Source: Verrucomicrobiota bacterium
Lineage (GTDB): Bacteria > Verrucomicrobiota > Verrucomicrobiia > CAIQCK01
DNA: 64,000 nucleotides
Direction of reading: 5' to 3'
Assembly (NCBI GenBank): GCA_026397915.1
Contig: JAPLTX010000055.1
Location: 1 to 64,000 of the forward strand
The translations under genes were made by a program, and so were the position numbers. Below the pieces are notes generated by a model. The model saw only the letters and a program-made list of their open reading frames with translations, was not told the DNA's origin and did not search any database. Within the stretch, counting starts at the first letter, position 1, and each line of letters opens with the position of its first letter. Below are positions 44,845 through 52,748 of this stretch, in pieces.

Positions 44845-45723
44845 ATGAACGCAACCTACCGCCACCTTCTTCACTGCGCTTCCGCTGCCATCGGCCTCGC
44901 ACTTTGTTTCGACGCCAGCGCCGCCTCGCCGCCGAAGGGCATCGAGATCGGCTGCTCGGCCTACACATTCCGCCACCTCACGGCATTTGAGGCCATCGAG
45001 AAAACGAAGGAGTGCGGCGCCGATGTGATCGAGTTCTTCCTCTGGCAAAAGCTCAGTCCGGAAAACCCCAAGGTCATTCTGAACGCGGACCTGTCGGACG
45101 AGCACATCGCCGCGCTCAAGGCGAAGCTGAAGGCGACGGGCGTGCGCGCGGTGAACGCCTACTTCAACAACGCGCCGTTCCAGGACAAGGCCGGCGCCGA
45201 GGTCGGCGTGCGCAAGCTCTTCGAGTTCGCCCGCAAGCTCGGTCTGCGCGGCCTCACCGGCGAGCCGGCCCCAGACCAGCTCGACCTCGTCGAAAAGATG
45301 GTAAAGGAATACGACATCCAACTCTGTTTCCATAACCATCCCCACAATCCCAAGAGACCCGAATACCTGAACTGGGACCCGAAATATCTGCTGTCGCTGA
45401 TGGAGAAACGCGATCCTCGGATGGGCTTCTCGGTGGACACAGGCCATCTCGCTCGTTCCGGCGTGGATTCGGTCGAGACCCTCAAGCTGTTTAAGAAGCG
45501 CGCGTTCTCGGTGCATCTCAAGGATGTGAAAGAAGCCAAGCCCGAGAGTGGCGACCTGCCCTACGGCCAGGGCATTTCCAACATCGCCGGCATTCTGGCT
45601 GAGCTGAAGCGCCAGAACTTCCGCGGCCACATCGGCGTGGAATACGAGCACACCACAGAGCAACTGTTGGACGACGTGAAGTTCTGCATCCGTTTCATGC
45701 GAAGCCACCTCGCCGCGAAGTGA
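44845..45723 (+). CDS. Exported sugar phosphate isomerase/epimerase-like TIM barrel
   Basis: A 292-residue protein with a signal peptide (to about residue 27) and an AP-endonuclease-2-like barrel. Metal ligands are suggested by LCFHNHPHNP, GFSVDTGHLARSG, FSVHLKDVK and GVEYEH. It is a second, Sec-exported member; the one at 20373 carries a Tat signal. CAGGAG lies about 9 bp before ATG 44845. It sits between a toroid protein and an SGNH hydrolase, a context of sugar polymer breakdown; the substrate is unknown. Confidence 0.83.
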   Translation: MNATYRHLLHCASAAIGLALCFDASAASPPKGIEIGCSAYTFRHLTAFEAIEKTKECGADVIEFFLWQKLSPENPKVILNADLSDEHIAALKAKLKATGVRAVNAYFNNAPFQDKAGAEVGVRKLFEFARKLGLRGLTGEPAPDQLDLVEKMVKEYDIQLCFHNHPHNPKRPEYLNWDPKYLLSLMEKRDPRMGFSVDTGHLARSGVDSVETLKLFKKRAFSVHLKDVKEAKPESGDLPYGQGISNIAGILAELKRQNFRGHIGVEYEHTTEQLLDDVKFCIRFMRSHLAAK

Positions 45724-45736
45724 TTCGCACGATGCG

Positions 45737-46597
45737 ATGAAACCAATTCGCGCCCTTGCTTTCCTTGTCTGCCTCGCAGCGTCGCTCGCTTCGGCCGACA
45801 TGATGAAAGATTCGCCGGTGAAGTTTCCGGAGAAGGGAGCGCTGAAGGCGAAGTGGCCGCCGGATGTGAAGACGGAGCAAACATCGCCAGAGAAGGACTA
45901 CTCCATCTTCGGCACGCCGCAGCGGTCGCTGGCGCAAATCGCGAAGATTCAGGCTGAAATGCCGAAAGGAAAGTTCACCCCACCGAAGCCTGACTGGACG
46001 CACCTTAAGCGCACTCGCCGCATCCTGACCAAAGGCGGCGAACTGCATTTGCTGGCGATGGGCGACAGTATCGTTGCCGACACGATGCGATCCGCGTGGG
46101 TGGCGAAACTGGCGGAAGCCTACCCGAAAGCAAAAATCCGCGCCACGGTCTATGTCCGTGGCGGCGGCGGCTGCCAGCATTACAAGGAGGATGGGCGCAT
46201 CCAGAAAAACGTCGTGCCGCTCAAGCCCGACTTGATGTTCATCGGCGGCATCAGCCAGAAGGACATCGAGAGCATCCGCGAAGTCATCGGGCAGTTGCGT
46301 GCCGCGCTGCCGGATGTGGAGATTCTGCTCGCTACCGGCACGTTCGGCACCACCGACCCACGCACGCCACAGGAACTAGCGAAGGACAAGCGTTCTGGCG
46401 CCGGCGAATATGGCACTGCGCTGAAAAAACTCGCCGCCGAGCAACGCTGCGCGTTCCTGAACATGACCCAGCCGTGGGCCGAATACATCCGCTCCACAAA
46501 GCTCCATCCGCACGTCTTCTATCGCGACCGCGTTCACGCCAATGAAATCGGCGAACAAATCCTGTCGAAGATTCTGATGGCGTTCTTCAAGCCTTGA
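45737..46597 (+). CDS. Exported SGNH/GDSL-like hydrolase
   Basis: A 286-residue protein with signal peptide (MKPIRALAFLVCLAASLASA). LLAMGDSIVADTM near residues 104-116 is the GDS nucleophile block, YVRGGGGCQHY a glycine-rich oxyanion-hole block, and DRVHANEIG near residues 265-273 the catalytic Asp-x-x-His block. Such enzymes are typically carbohydrate acetyl esterases. It starts 13 bp after the epimerase stop and ends before the IclR promoter region. Confidence 0.82.
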   Translation: MKPIRALAFLVCLAASLASADMMKDSPVKFPEKGALKAKWPPDVKTEQTSPEKDYSIFGTPQRSLAQIAKIQAEMPKGKFTPPKPDWTHLKRTRRILTKGGELHLLAMGDSIVADTMRSAWVAKLAEAYPKAKIRATVYVRGGGGCQHYKEDGRIQKNVVPLKPDLMFIGGISQKDIESIREVIGQLRAALPDVEILLATGTFGTTDPRTPQELAKDKRSGAGEYGTALKKLAAEQRCAFLNMTQPWAEYIRSTKLHPHVFYRDRVHANEIGEQILSKILMAFFKP

Positions 46598-46692
46598 GAC
46601 AAGCGTTGTGACCCCGAAGCTGGCCGCGTCGGTGTGTCAGTTCCAAAGGTTGTAGTTGGCGTGCTGATTTCCCCAAACAGGGAAAGAGATTA

Positions 46693-46752
46693 TTGACCGC
46701 TGAACGTCGTTACGATATAAGGAACGCCGTTTTCTTAATCGGAACATCTGTT
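46693..46752 (+). promoter_or_regulatory. Promoter and triple operator repeat of the IclR-led operon
   Basis: TTGACC (46693-46698), a 17-bp spacer and TATAAG (46716-46721) form a near-consensus sigma-70-type promoter. Overlapping it are three repeats at exactly 20-bp spacing: GAACGTCGTT (46702), GAACGCCGTT (46722) and the weaker GAACATCTGTT (46742). The first two contain the dyad AACG-N-CGTT. Position across the promoter and start region suggests autoregulation by the IclR protein encoded next. Confidence 0.7.
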
Positions 46753-46758
46753 TAGGAG

Positions 46759-47538
46759 ATGTCTATGCCACTTGTGCTCAGTCTCGACAAGAGTCTTGAT
46801 GTCCTCGAAGCCATCGCCGGTCATTCGGAAGGCATCGGCACACGTGCGCTCGCCAAGCAACTCCGCATCAACCTCACCTCCGTCCACAACATCGCCGCCA
46901 CGCTAAAGCGGCGCGGCTATCTTCGTCAGGATGCGGGCAAACGGTTCCTGCTCGGGCCGCGACTGATGTTTCTCGCGCGCCACGCGGATTTCTTGAACGT
47001 GATGACCGAGAGTGCCCTACCCCACGTCCGCGCGCTGGCGAAGAGCGTCGGTGAGTCGGTGTTGCTTGCGGCGTTGGTGGACGGACGCATTGTGCGGCTG
47101 GTCTATATGGTGTCACCGCAAGCTCTGGCCGTGCAGGAGCCGGAGGATGTCGGCTCCGGGGCGTATTGCACCGCCACGGGTAAGGTGCTGCTTGCGGCAA
47201 TGTCGGCCCACACGCTGGAGGCTTACACGAAGGAGACGCCGCTGGTGCGCTACACGCTGCGAACAATCGCGTCGTCAACGAAACTTCGCGCCGAGCTGGA
47301 GCGCGTGCGCCACCGAGGCGCTGCCATGACAACCGACGAGATGTGCGAAGGTGTCAGCGGCCTCGCCGTGCTGGTGTCGGACCCGTGGCGCAGCATCGCG
47401 GCGGCGTTGGGCGTCGGCGCGCCGACGGTGCGCTTTGGCCACAAGCGGCGCCAGCTCGTGTTGAATGAACTGCGAAAGACTGCCGCGCTCATCGCTCGCG
47501 CTTGGTGGAGCGACCGATCCAAGGAGAAGCCAGCATGA
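46759..47538 (+). CDS. IclR family transcriptional regulator
   Basis: A 259-residue DNA-binding regulator. The N-terminal winged helix-turn-helix (GIGTRALAKQLRINLTSVHNIAATLKRRGYL) covers about residues 22-52, followed by the IclR effector domain with GKVLLAAM, a RGAAMTTDEMCEGVSGLAV segment near 185-205 and a late PTVRF. IclR proteins usually sense sugar acids or aromatic acids. TTTAGGAGAT precedes the start. Its stop overlaps the next gene's ATG by 4 bp (ATGA), so it is the first cistron of the catabolic operon it probably controls. Confidence 0.92.
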   Translation: MSMPLVLSLDKSLDVLEAIAGHSEGIGTRALAKQLRINLTSVHNIAATLKRRGYLRQDAGKRFLLGPRLMFLARHADFLNVMTESALPHVRALAKSVGESVLLAALVDGRIVRLVYMVSPQALAVQEPEDVGSGAYCTATGKVLLAAMSAHTLEAYTKETPLVRYTLRTIASSTKLRAELERVRHRGAAMTTDEMCEGVSGLAVLVSDPWRSIAAALGVGAPTVRFGHKRRQLVLNELRKTAALIARAWWSDRSKEKPA

Positions 47539-49979
47539 AACTACGTAACGTCACGCTTGAGATGAGTCCGAAGCCGTTCCGCGTCATGCGCGAGGACGTC
47601 ATTCGGGATGTGTGCCGCGACATCTTCCGGCAGTGGTCGAACCTCACGCGCAAAGCCGACCAGATTTCCGTCATGCTGTGGACCGCCGACGGCTCGGAGA
47701 TTCTCGATTACCGTGGCCGGGCGGAGGACGAGATCGAGTGGGCACGTTACATCGGTCTGCCAAACGCGAAGCTCGATCCGGTCAAAGGCATGCCTGCGGA
47801 GAAGAACCTCCACAGCCAGGCGGTTTATTATATGGACGATCCGCCAAAGCTCACCTACGGCGGCCTAGCGAACATCGTCCGGTTGCTGAAGGAGGTCGGC
47901 CGCGAGGTGAGCGGCAAACCCATTCGCGTCGGCGCGACGTTCGATCCCGGCGGCGAGTTCGCGAAGTCGTCCTTCAAATACAAACGCCACAACGAAATCT
48001 GCATGGCCAGCACGATGGGCAAGGCGACGTTCGTCTGCTGCTACGCAACGCTCAACGCCGACAACGAGCACTACGCCGGTTTCCCGAGCGGCATCCCGCA
48101 GGACACGCCGCTCGGCACGTTCTTCGGCCGGCAGTGCCAGCATTTCCTGAAAGACCTCGGCTTCGACTACATCTGGTTCTCCAACGGCTTTGGTTTCGGT
48201 CTCGAAACGTGGAAGACGACCGGACCGATGTTCGACGGAAAAGTGTTTTCGCCGGAGCACGCGGGCGAAATTCGCGAAAAGATACTGAACTTCTGGCGAT
48301 GCTTCCGCAAAGAGTGCCCCGCGTTTCCCATCGAGACGCGCGGCACCAACCTCGTCACCGGTTCCGACCTCGCCTCGAATGCGACACCGCTGAAGGACAT
48401 CTACGGGGGCGGTTTCAACATGACGCCGCCGCCAAACTCGCCTTGGGCCGCGCTCAACGGCGACTTCGGCCTCGAGATGGTCGGCTACATGTCGCGCATC
48501 GCCGAACTGCCGCCGGGCAAGGGGTTCCCGTTCCGCTTTTACACGCACGACCCGTGGTGGCTCAACAGTCCCTGGCTCGACCGTTATAACCGCGAGCCGC
48601 AGGACATATACCTGCCGCTCGCCATCGGCCGCATCAACGCCGAGGGCCGCGTCGAGAACCCGGATTCGATTGCGTTGCTGACGATTGACGATTCCTACGG
48701 GCGCACGCCCGATCAGGTGCCGAACGAAGTCATCCCGCACTTGCAGGAGGCAATGCGTCATGCCCCCGACCAGCCAGGGCCACTGGTGTGGGTCTATCCG
48801 TTTGATGAATACCACGCAATGACGTTCGCGAAGCCGGCGCGGTTGGAAGAGCCATTCTTTGGCGACTGGCTCATGCGTGCCGCTGTGAACAACGGCCTGC
48901 CACTCAACACGGTTGTCTCGACGAAGAACTTCCTCTCGTCGCTGAAGCGCGAGCCGAAACTTTATAGCGAGTCCATTCTCATCACGCCGGTGCCGGATTC
49001 CGGCTCGATGCTGTCCGAGGAACTGATTCACTTCGCCAATGCCGGCGGTCGCGTGCTGCTTTACGGACCACTCGCGCACGCGGGTGGCGATCTGCTGGCG
49101 ACGCTCAACCTCAATCGCACCGAGCCGTTCGCGGGTGAACTGGACCTGGTCTCGCTTCGGCCGATTGACGAACTGAGCGAGCAACTTTACCCGATGCGCC
49201 TCAACCACCGCCCAGCGATGTGCGCTGGCGGCATCGAAGCGGTGTTGGCTAATCCCGACGACGAGCGCACGCACACTATCGGCAGGGCCGTTTATCGCAA
49301 CGACGAGCGACACGTGATGGCGGTGTGGCGGCCCGTGCCGGACTGGCATGGCGGCATCATCGCCTGGGTGCGCGGCACCAACTCCAACAGCTTCGTAGGT
49401 GGCCACCTGCTGACGCCCGACGATCCGGCAAAATGGTTCCCCGGTGACCTGTTGTTGCGCTACATCCTCGGCGCGTTCAACTGGCGCATCGCGTTCGACA
49501 AGCGCCGGCCCGACCAGCGCAACCCGATTCTAGCCGTCGCGCGCCACAACAATGGCTTCTTCTTCTCCGGCTGCACACCGAACACCAACGTCCAGATGCG
49601 GCTGCGCCTTCCGCAAGGCGCGCCGATCTTCACCGGCTGCGAAACCGAGTTACGCGACGGCGCTGCGTGCTACCGGATGCCGCGCGCGTGGCATCGCGAG
49701 TGCCGGGTGTTTATCACGCAAGAATCAGGCGAAGTCTTCTGCGCCGAGCAACACTCTGGCGAAATTGGCATCACGCGCCGCCTGAAACTGACGGGCCTGA
49801 AAGATGCGGTGGTGCGGTTCTATCCTGAGCGCGGCACGCGCGAGAAGGTTCGCATGGTGCCCAACGCCGCCTCGCCATTCGTCCCGTCTGGGTTGATCAA
49901 ACCGCAGCCTTTCGACGACGCGCGAGGACATTTCCTGCAGATGGCTCAAATCAACGGTTCAGTATTGATCTCATGGTAA
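47535..49979 (+). CDS. Large cytosolic TIM-barrel/GATase-like protein, glycosidase-like
   Basis: An 814-residue protein without a signal peptide. The N-terminal half looks like a TIM barrel (LGFDYIWFSNGFGFGLETW, FRFYTHDPWWL). The middle (SESILITPVPDSGSMLSEELIHFANAGGRVLLYGPL) resembles the class I glutamine-amidotransferase-like domain of beta-galactosidases such as GH42. The C-terminal part is beta-rich. No family was named with confidence. AAGGAGAAG upstream and the ATGA overlap with the IclR stop fix the start at 47535. The overlap with the next gene supports a shared pathway. Confidence 0.7.
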   Translation: MKLRNVTLEMSPKPFRVMREDVIRDVCRDIFRQWSNLTRKADQISVMLWTADGSEILDYRGRAEDEIEWARYIGLPNAKLDPVKGMPAEKNLHSQAVYYMDDPPKLTYGGLANIVRLLKEVGREVSGKPIRVGATFDPGGEFAKSSFKYKRHNEICMASTMGKATFVCCYATLNADNEHYAGFPSGIPQDTPLGTFFGRQCQHFLKDLGFDYIWFSNGFGFGLETWKTTGPMFDGKVFSPEHAGEIREKILNFWRCFRKECPAFPIETRGTNLVTGSDLASNATPLKDIYGGGFNMTPPPNSPWAALNGDFGLEMVGYMSRIAELPPGKGFPFRFYTHDPWWLNSPWLDRYNREPQDIYLPLAIGRINAEGRVENPDSIALLTIDDSYGRTPDQVPNEVIPHLQEAMRHAPDQPGPLVWVYPFDEYHAMTFAKPARLEEPFFGDWLMRAAVNNGLPLNTVVSTKNFLSSLKREPKLYSESILITPVPDSGSMLSEELIHFANAGGRVLLYGPLAHAGGDLLATLNLNRTEPFAGELDLVSLRPIDELSEQLYPMRLNHRPAMCAGGIEAVLANPDDERTHTIGRAVYRNDERHVMAVWRPVPDWHGGIIAWVRGTNSNSFVGGHLLTPDDPAKWFPGDLLLRYILGAFNWRIAFDKRRPDQRNPILAVARHNNGFFFSGCTPNTNVQMRLRLPQGAPIFTGCETELRDGAACYRMPRAWHRECRVFITQESGEVFCAEQHSGEIGITRRLKLTGLKDAVVRFYPERGTREKVRMVPNAASPFVPSGLIKPQPFDDARGHFLQMAQINGSVLISW

Positions 49980-51166
49980 CTATGAACACTCACCTTATCA
50001 TCACGTTGGCCGTCGCTTGCTTGGCTTGGAACGTTGGGTCAGCCCAAGAAACTCGTGCGAAACGCCCGGAGGTCATGGCGGTTTATTACCCTCACTGGCA
50101 CAGCTATGACCACGGCAGCGCGTGGAAAGGCGACGGCTGGACGGAATGGGAGGGAATGAAAGCGGCTGTTCCAAGATTTCCTGGTCATCAACAGCCGAAG
50201 AAGTCGTTATGGGGCTGCTTCGATGAGAGTGACCCGAAATGGGTTGCGCGCGAGATCAACCTCGCCGCCGACCATGGGATCAGCGTCTTCCTCTACGACT
50301 GGTATTGGTATAGCGGCGTCAAGAATATGGAGGAGGCGTTGGAAAAAGGATTCCTGCGCGCTACAAACCGCAATCGCATGAAGTTCGCCCTCATGTGGGC
50401 TAATCACGACCGGCGCGACCAGTTCTGTCCGGAGTTCGGAGCGCCGCGGACCGTCTGGCTTCCGTCTCGCCACTCGCCACGCGACCTTGGCCGGGTGATC
50501 GATTATTGCATTGCGCACTACTTCCGGCAGCCGAACTACTGGCGGGTGAACGGCGGCCTTTTCTTCAGCGTCTTCGAGTCGGAGAAATTTGTGAAGCAAC
50601 TTGGCGGCCCGCAGGAGACCCGCGCGCTGTTCAAGGAAATAGACGCCCGCCTGCGCAAGGCGGGTCTGCCGCAAATGCATTGGAACGCAATGGTGTCCAG
50701 TCCCGCAGCAGCAGCCGTGATGGAGCAAGCCGGCTTCCGCAGCACCAGCCGATATAACGTCAACACCGCCCGGAAAGTCCGACCTGACTTCACCGAGCGT
50801 TACGAAGATGTCATGGACGCTCACCGGGCGCATTGGAACAACATGACGGCCTCGCCGCTGGTGGATCTTCCGGTAGTGACGATGGGATGGGACTCTACGC
50901 CGCGGTGTCGTCCGGACGTGCCGTGGCCATTCAAGAAGTGGGAGTATCCCTACGGGCCGGTCGTCGTCGGCAACACCCCGGAGCGTTTCGAGGAACTGTT
51001 GCGCGATGCCGCCCGGCACATGGAGCGCGACTCGCGCAAGCCGTTCGGTGTCCTGCTTAACGCGTGGAACGAATGGACCGAGGGCGGCTACCTGCTGCCC
51101 GAAGAACGAACCGGCACAGCCTATCTCGAAGCAATCAAACGTGTATTCGGCAGGACACTCCCATGA
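49973..51166 (+). CDS. WbsX/GH99-like glycoside hydrolase, exported
   Basis: A 397-residue protein (ATG 49982 gives 394) with an N-terminal signal peptide. The WbsX/GH99-like fold is shown by VYYPHWHSYDHGSAWKG, WTEWEGMKAA, GISVFLYDWYWYSG and the C-terminal LLNAWNEWTEGGYLLPEE. Such domains hydrolyse or modify complex glycans and occur as glycosidases of the rhamnogalacturonan/mannan type. It overlaps both neighbours, so four consecutive genes appear translationally coupled. Confidence 0.82.
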   Translation: MVTMNTHLIITLAVACLAWNVGSAQETRAKRPEVMAVYYPHWHSYDHGSAWKGDGWTEWEGMKAAVPRFPGHQQPKKSLWGCFDESDPKWVAREINLAADHGISVFLYDWYWYSGVKNMEEALEKGFLRATNRNRMKFALMWANHDRRDQFCPEFGAPRTVWLPSRHSPRDLGRVIDYCIAHYFRQPNYWRVNGGLFFSVFESEKFVKQLGGPQETRALFKEIDARLRKAGLPQMHWNAMVSSPAAAAVMEQAGFRSTSRYNVNTARKVRPDFTERYEDVMDAHRAHWNNMTASPLVDLPVVTMGWDSTPRCRPDVPWPFKKWEYPYGPVVVGNTPERFEELLRDAARHMERDSRKPFGVLLNAWNEWTEGGYLLPEERTGTAYLEAIKRVFGRTLP

Positions 51167-52614
51167 AAATTCCCCGACGAAAACCACTCACCGCCAAGGT
51201 CGGCATCTTTGGTGTCGGCCACTACAACTATTGGCCGCAGTTCCCCGGACTGCTCGACGAGATGCATCGCAAGCTCGACCATCTTGTGCGCAAGGTTGAA
51301 GCGAACGGCGTTACCGTTACGAACTTCGGCATGGTGGACAATGCGCTTGGCGCTAGCGAACTGCTGCCGAAGCTCAAGGCCGCCGACCTCGACCTCGTGT
51401 TCGTGGACATGGTGACCTACGCCACGTCGTCCACTGTCGGCGCGATTTTGCGCGGACTGGATGTGCCGCTGGTGCTTGTGGCACTTCAGCCGCTTAAGGC
51501 GATGGACTACGAGCGCGCCTCGACCTACATGCAGCTCTGCAACGACGATTTTTGTTCGGTGCCGGAGTTCCAAGGCGTTGCGATTCGGCTGGGCCGCAAG
51601 GCGCCAGACGTAATTCTCGGCACGCTCGACGACGATCCGGTGGCGGACGCGGAACTGGCGGAATGGTGCAGCATCGCAAAGGCGTTGCACGACCTGCGCC
51701 GCGCTCGAATTGGCCACATGGGCCACGTGCTGGAGGCGATGCTGGACATGCACACCGACCCGACGGCGGTGACAGCGGCGTTCGGCAGCCATGTCGTGCA
51801 GTGCGAGCCGGACGAGATTCTGCGCCACTACCGCGACGAGCACGCAGCGGAGATTGAGGCGAAGAAGCGTGAGATTCTTGGCTTCTTCGACACACCCGAC
51901 CCGAAGTCGGACCCGATCACGACGAAGCTCACCGACAAGGACCTGCACGTCGCCGCGAAGGCGGCGGTGGCGCTGGAGAAATTCATCGCCGACAAGAAGC
52001 TGGACGGGCTGGCTTACTACTATGAGGCCGAGGCCGGCACGCCGATGCGCGAGCTGGTGACGAACCTCATTGTCGGCAACTCGCTGCTGACGGGCGCGGG
52101 GTTCCCGATGTGCGGCGAGTTCGACATCAAGACCTGCATCGCGATGCTCATCATGGACCGGCTCGACATCGGCGGCAGTTTTGCGGAGTTCCATCCGGTG
52201 GATTTTCAGCGCGGTTCGGTGCTGGTGGGCCACGACGGGCCGCATCACGTCAACATCGCCGACAAGAAGCCGGTGTTGCGCAGCCTGTTGAAATACCACG
52301 GCAAGCCGGGCAGCGGTGCGAGCGTGGAGTTCAACATCAAGGAAGGCCCGATCACGATGCTCAGCATCGGCGTGAAGGCCGACGGGAAGTTCAAGTTTGT
52401 CGTCGCCGAGGGCGAGAGCGTGCGCGGACCGATCCCGCCGACGGGCAACACGAACACACACGGCTATTTCAAGCCCGACGTGCGGACGTTCCTGAAGCGG
52501 TGGGTGGCGGAAGGCCCGACGCACCATTTCGCGCTTGGTATCGGCCACAAGGCCGCGACAATTCAAACACTCGCCGACGTGCTCGGCATCGAATGCGCAG
52601 TGATTGGGCAGTAG
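51163..52614 (+). CDS. L-fucose/L-arabinose isomerase family protein
   Basis: A 483-residue protein with the fold of L-arabinose/L-fucose isomerases: an N-terminal Rossmann-like part (KVGIFGVGHYNYWPQFPG), a middle part KLDGLAYYYEAEAGTPMRELVTNLIVGNSLLTGAGFPMCGEFDIK and a C-terminal part with HPVDFQRGSVLVGHDGPHHVNIADKKP. Acidic and His residues in the last two are likely metal ligands. It probably isomerises an aldose released by the upstream hydrolases, but the sugar is unknown. It starts inside the stop of the WbsX-like gene (ATGA). Confidence 0.83.
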   Translation: MKIPRRKPLTAKVGIFGVGHYNYWPQFPGLLDEMHRKLDHLVRKVEANGVTVTNFGMVDNALGASELLPKLKAADLDLVFVDMVTYATSSTVGAILRGLDVPLVLVALQPLKAMDYERASTYMQLCNDDFCSVPEFQGVAIRLGRKAPDVILGTLDDDPVADAELAEWCSIAKALHDLRRARIGHMGHVLEAMLDMHTDPTAVTAAFGSHVVQCEPDEILRHYRDEHAAEIEAKKREILGFFDTPDPKSDPITTKLTDKDLHVAAKAAVALEKFIADKKLDGLAYYYEAEAGTPMRELVTNLIVGNSLLTGAGFPMCGEFDIKTCIAMLIMDRLDIGGSFAEFHPVDFQRGSVLVGHDGPHHVNIADKKPVLRSLLKYHGKPGSGASVEFNIKEGPITMLSIGVKADGKFKFVVAEGESVRGPIPPTGNTNTHGYFKPDVRTFLKRWVAEGPTHHFALGIGHKAATIQTLADVLGIECAVIGQ

Positions 52615-52748
52615 CCGCGTCCCTCTGATACAGGGCGGCAGGTTATCCAACGGAAGTATCATTGACAATTGCCAGTCAATTAGCGTTAGAAGGTAAGGTG
52701 ACAAGCAGAGCCGGACAGGCCCGAAATCTTGATGAGAGGAGTCGAATA

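Noticed and set aside
47865..49406. Minus-strand 513-residue ORF opposite the TIM-barrel protein
   Set aside because: Antisense shadow with no domain; the plus-strand gene is coupled to its neighbours by 4-bp overlaps.
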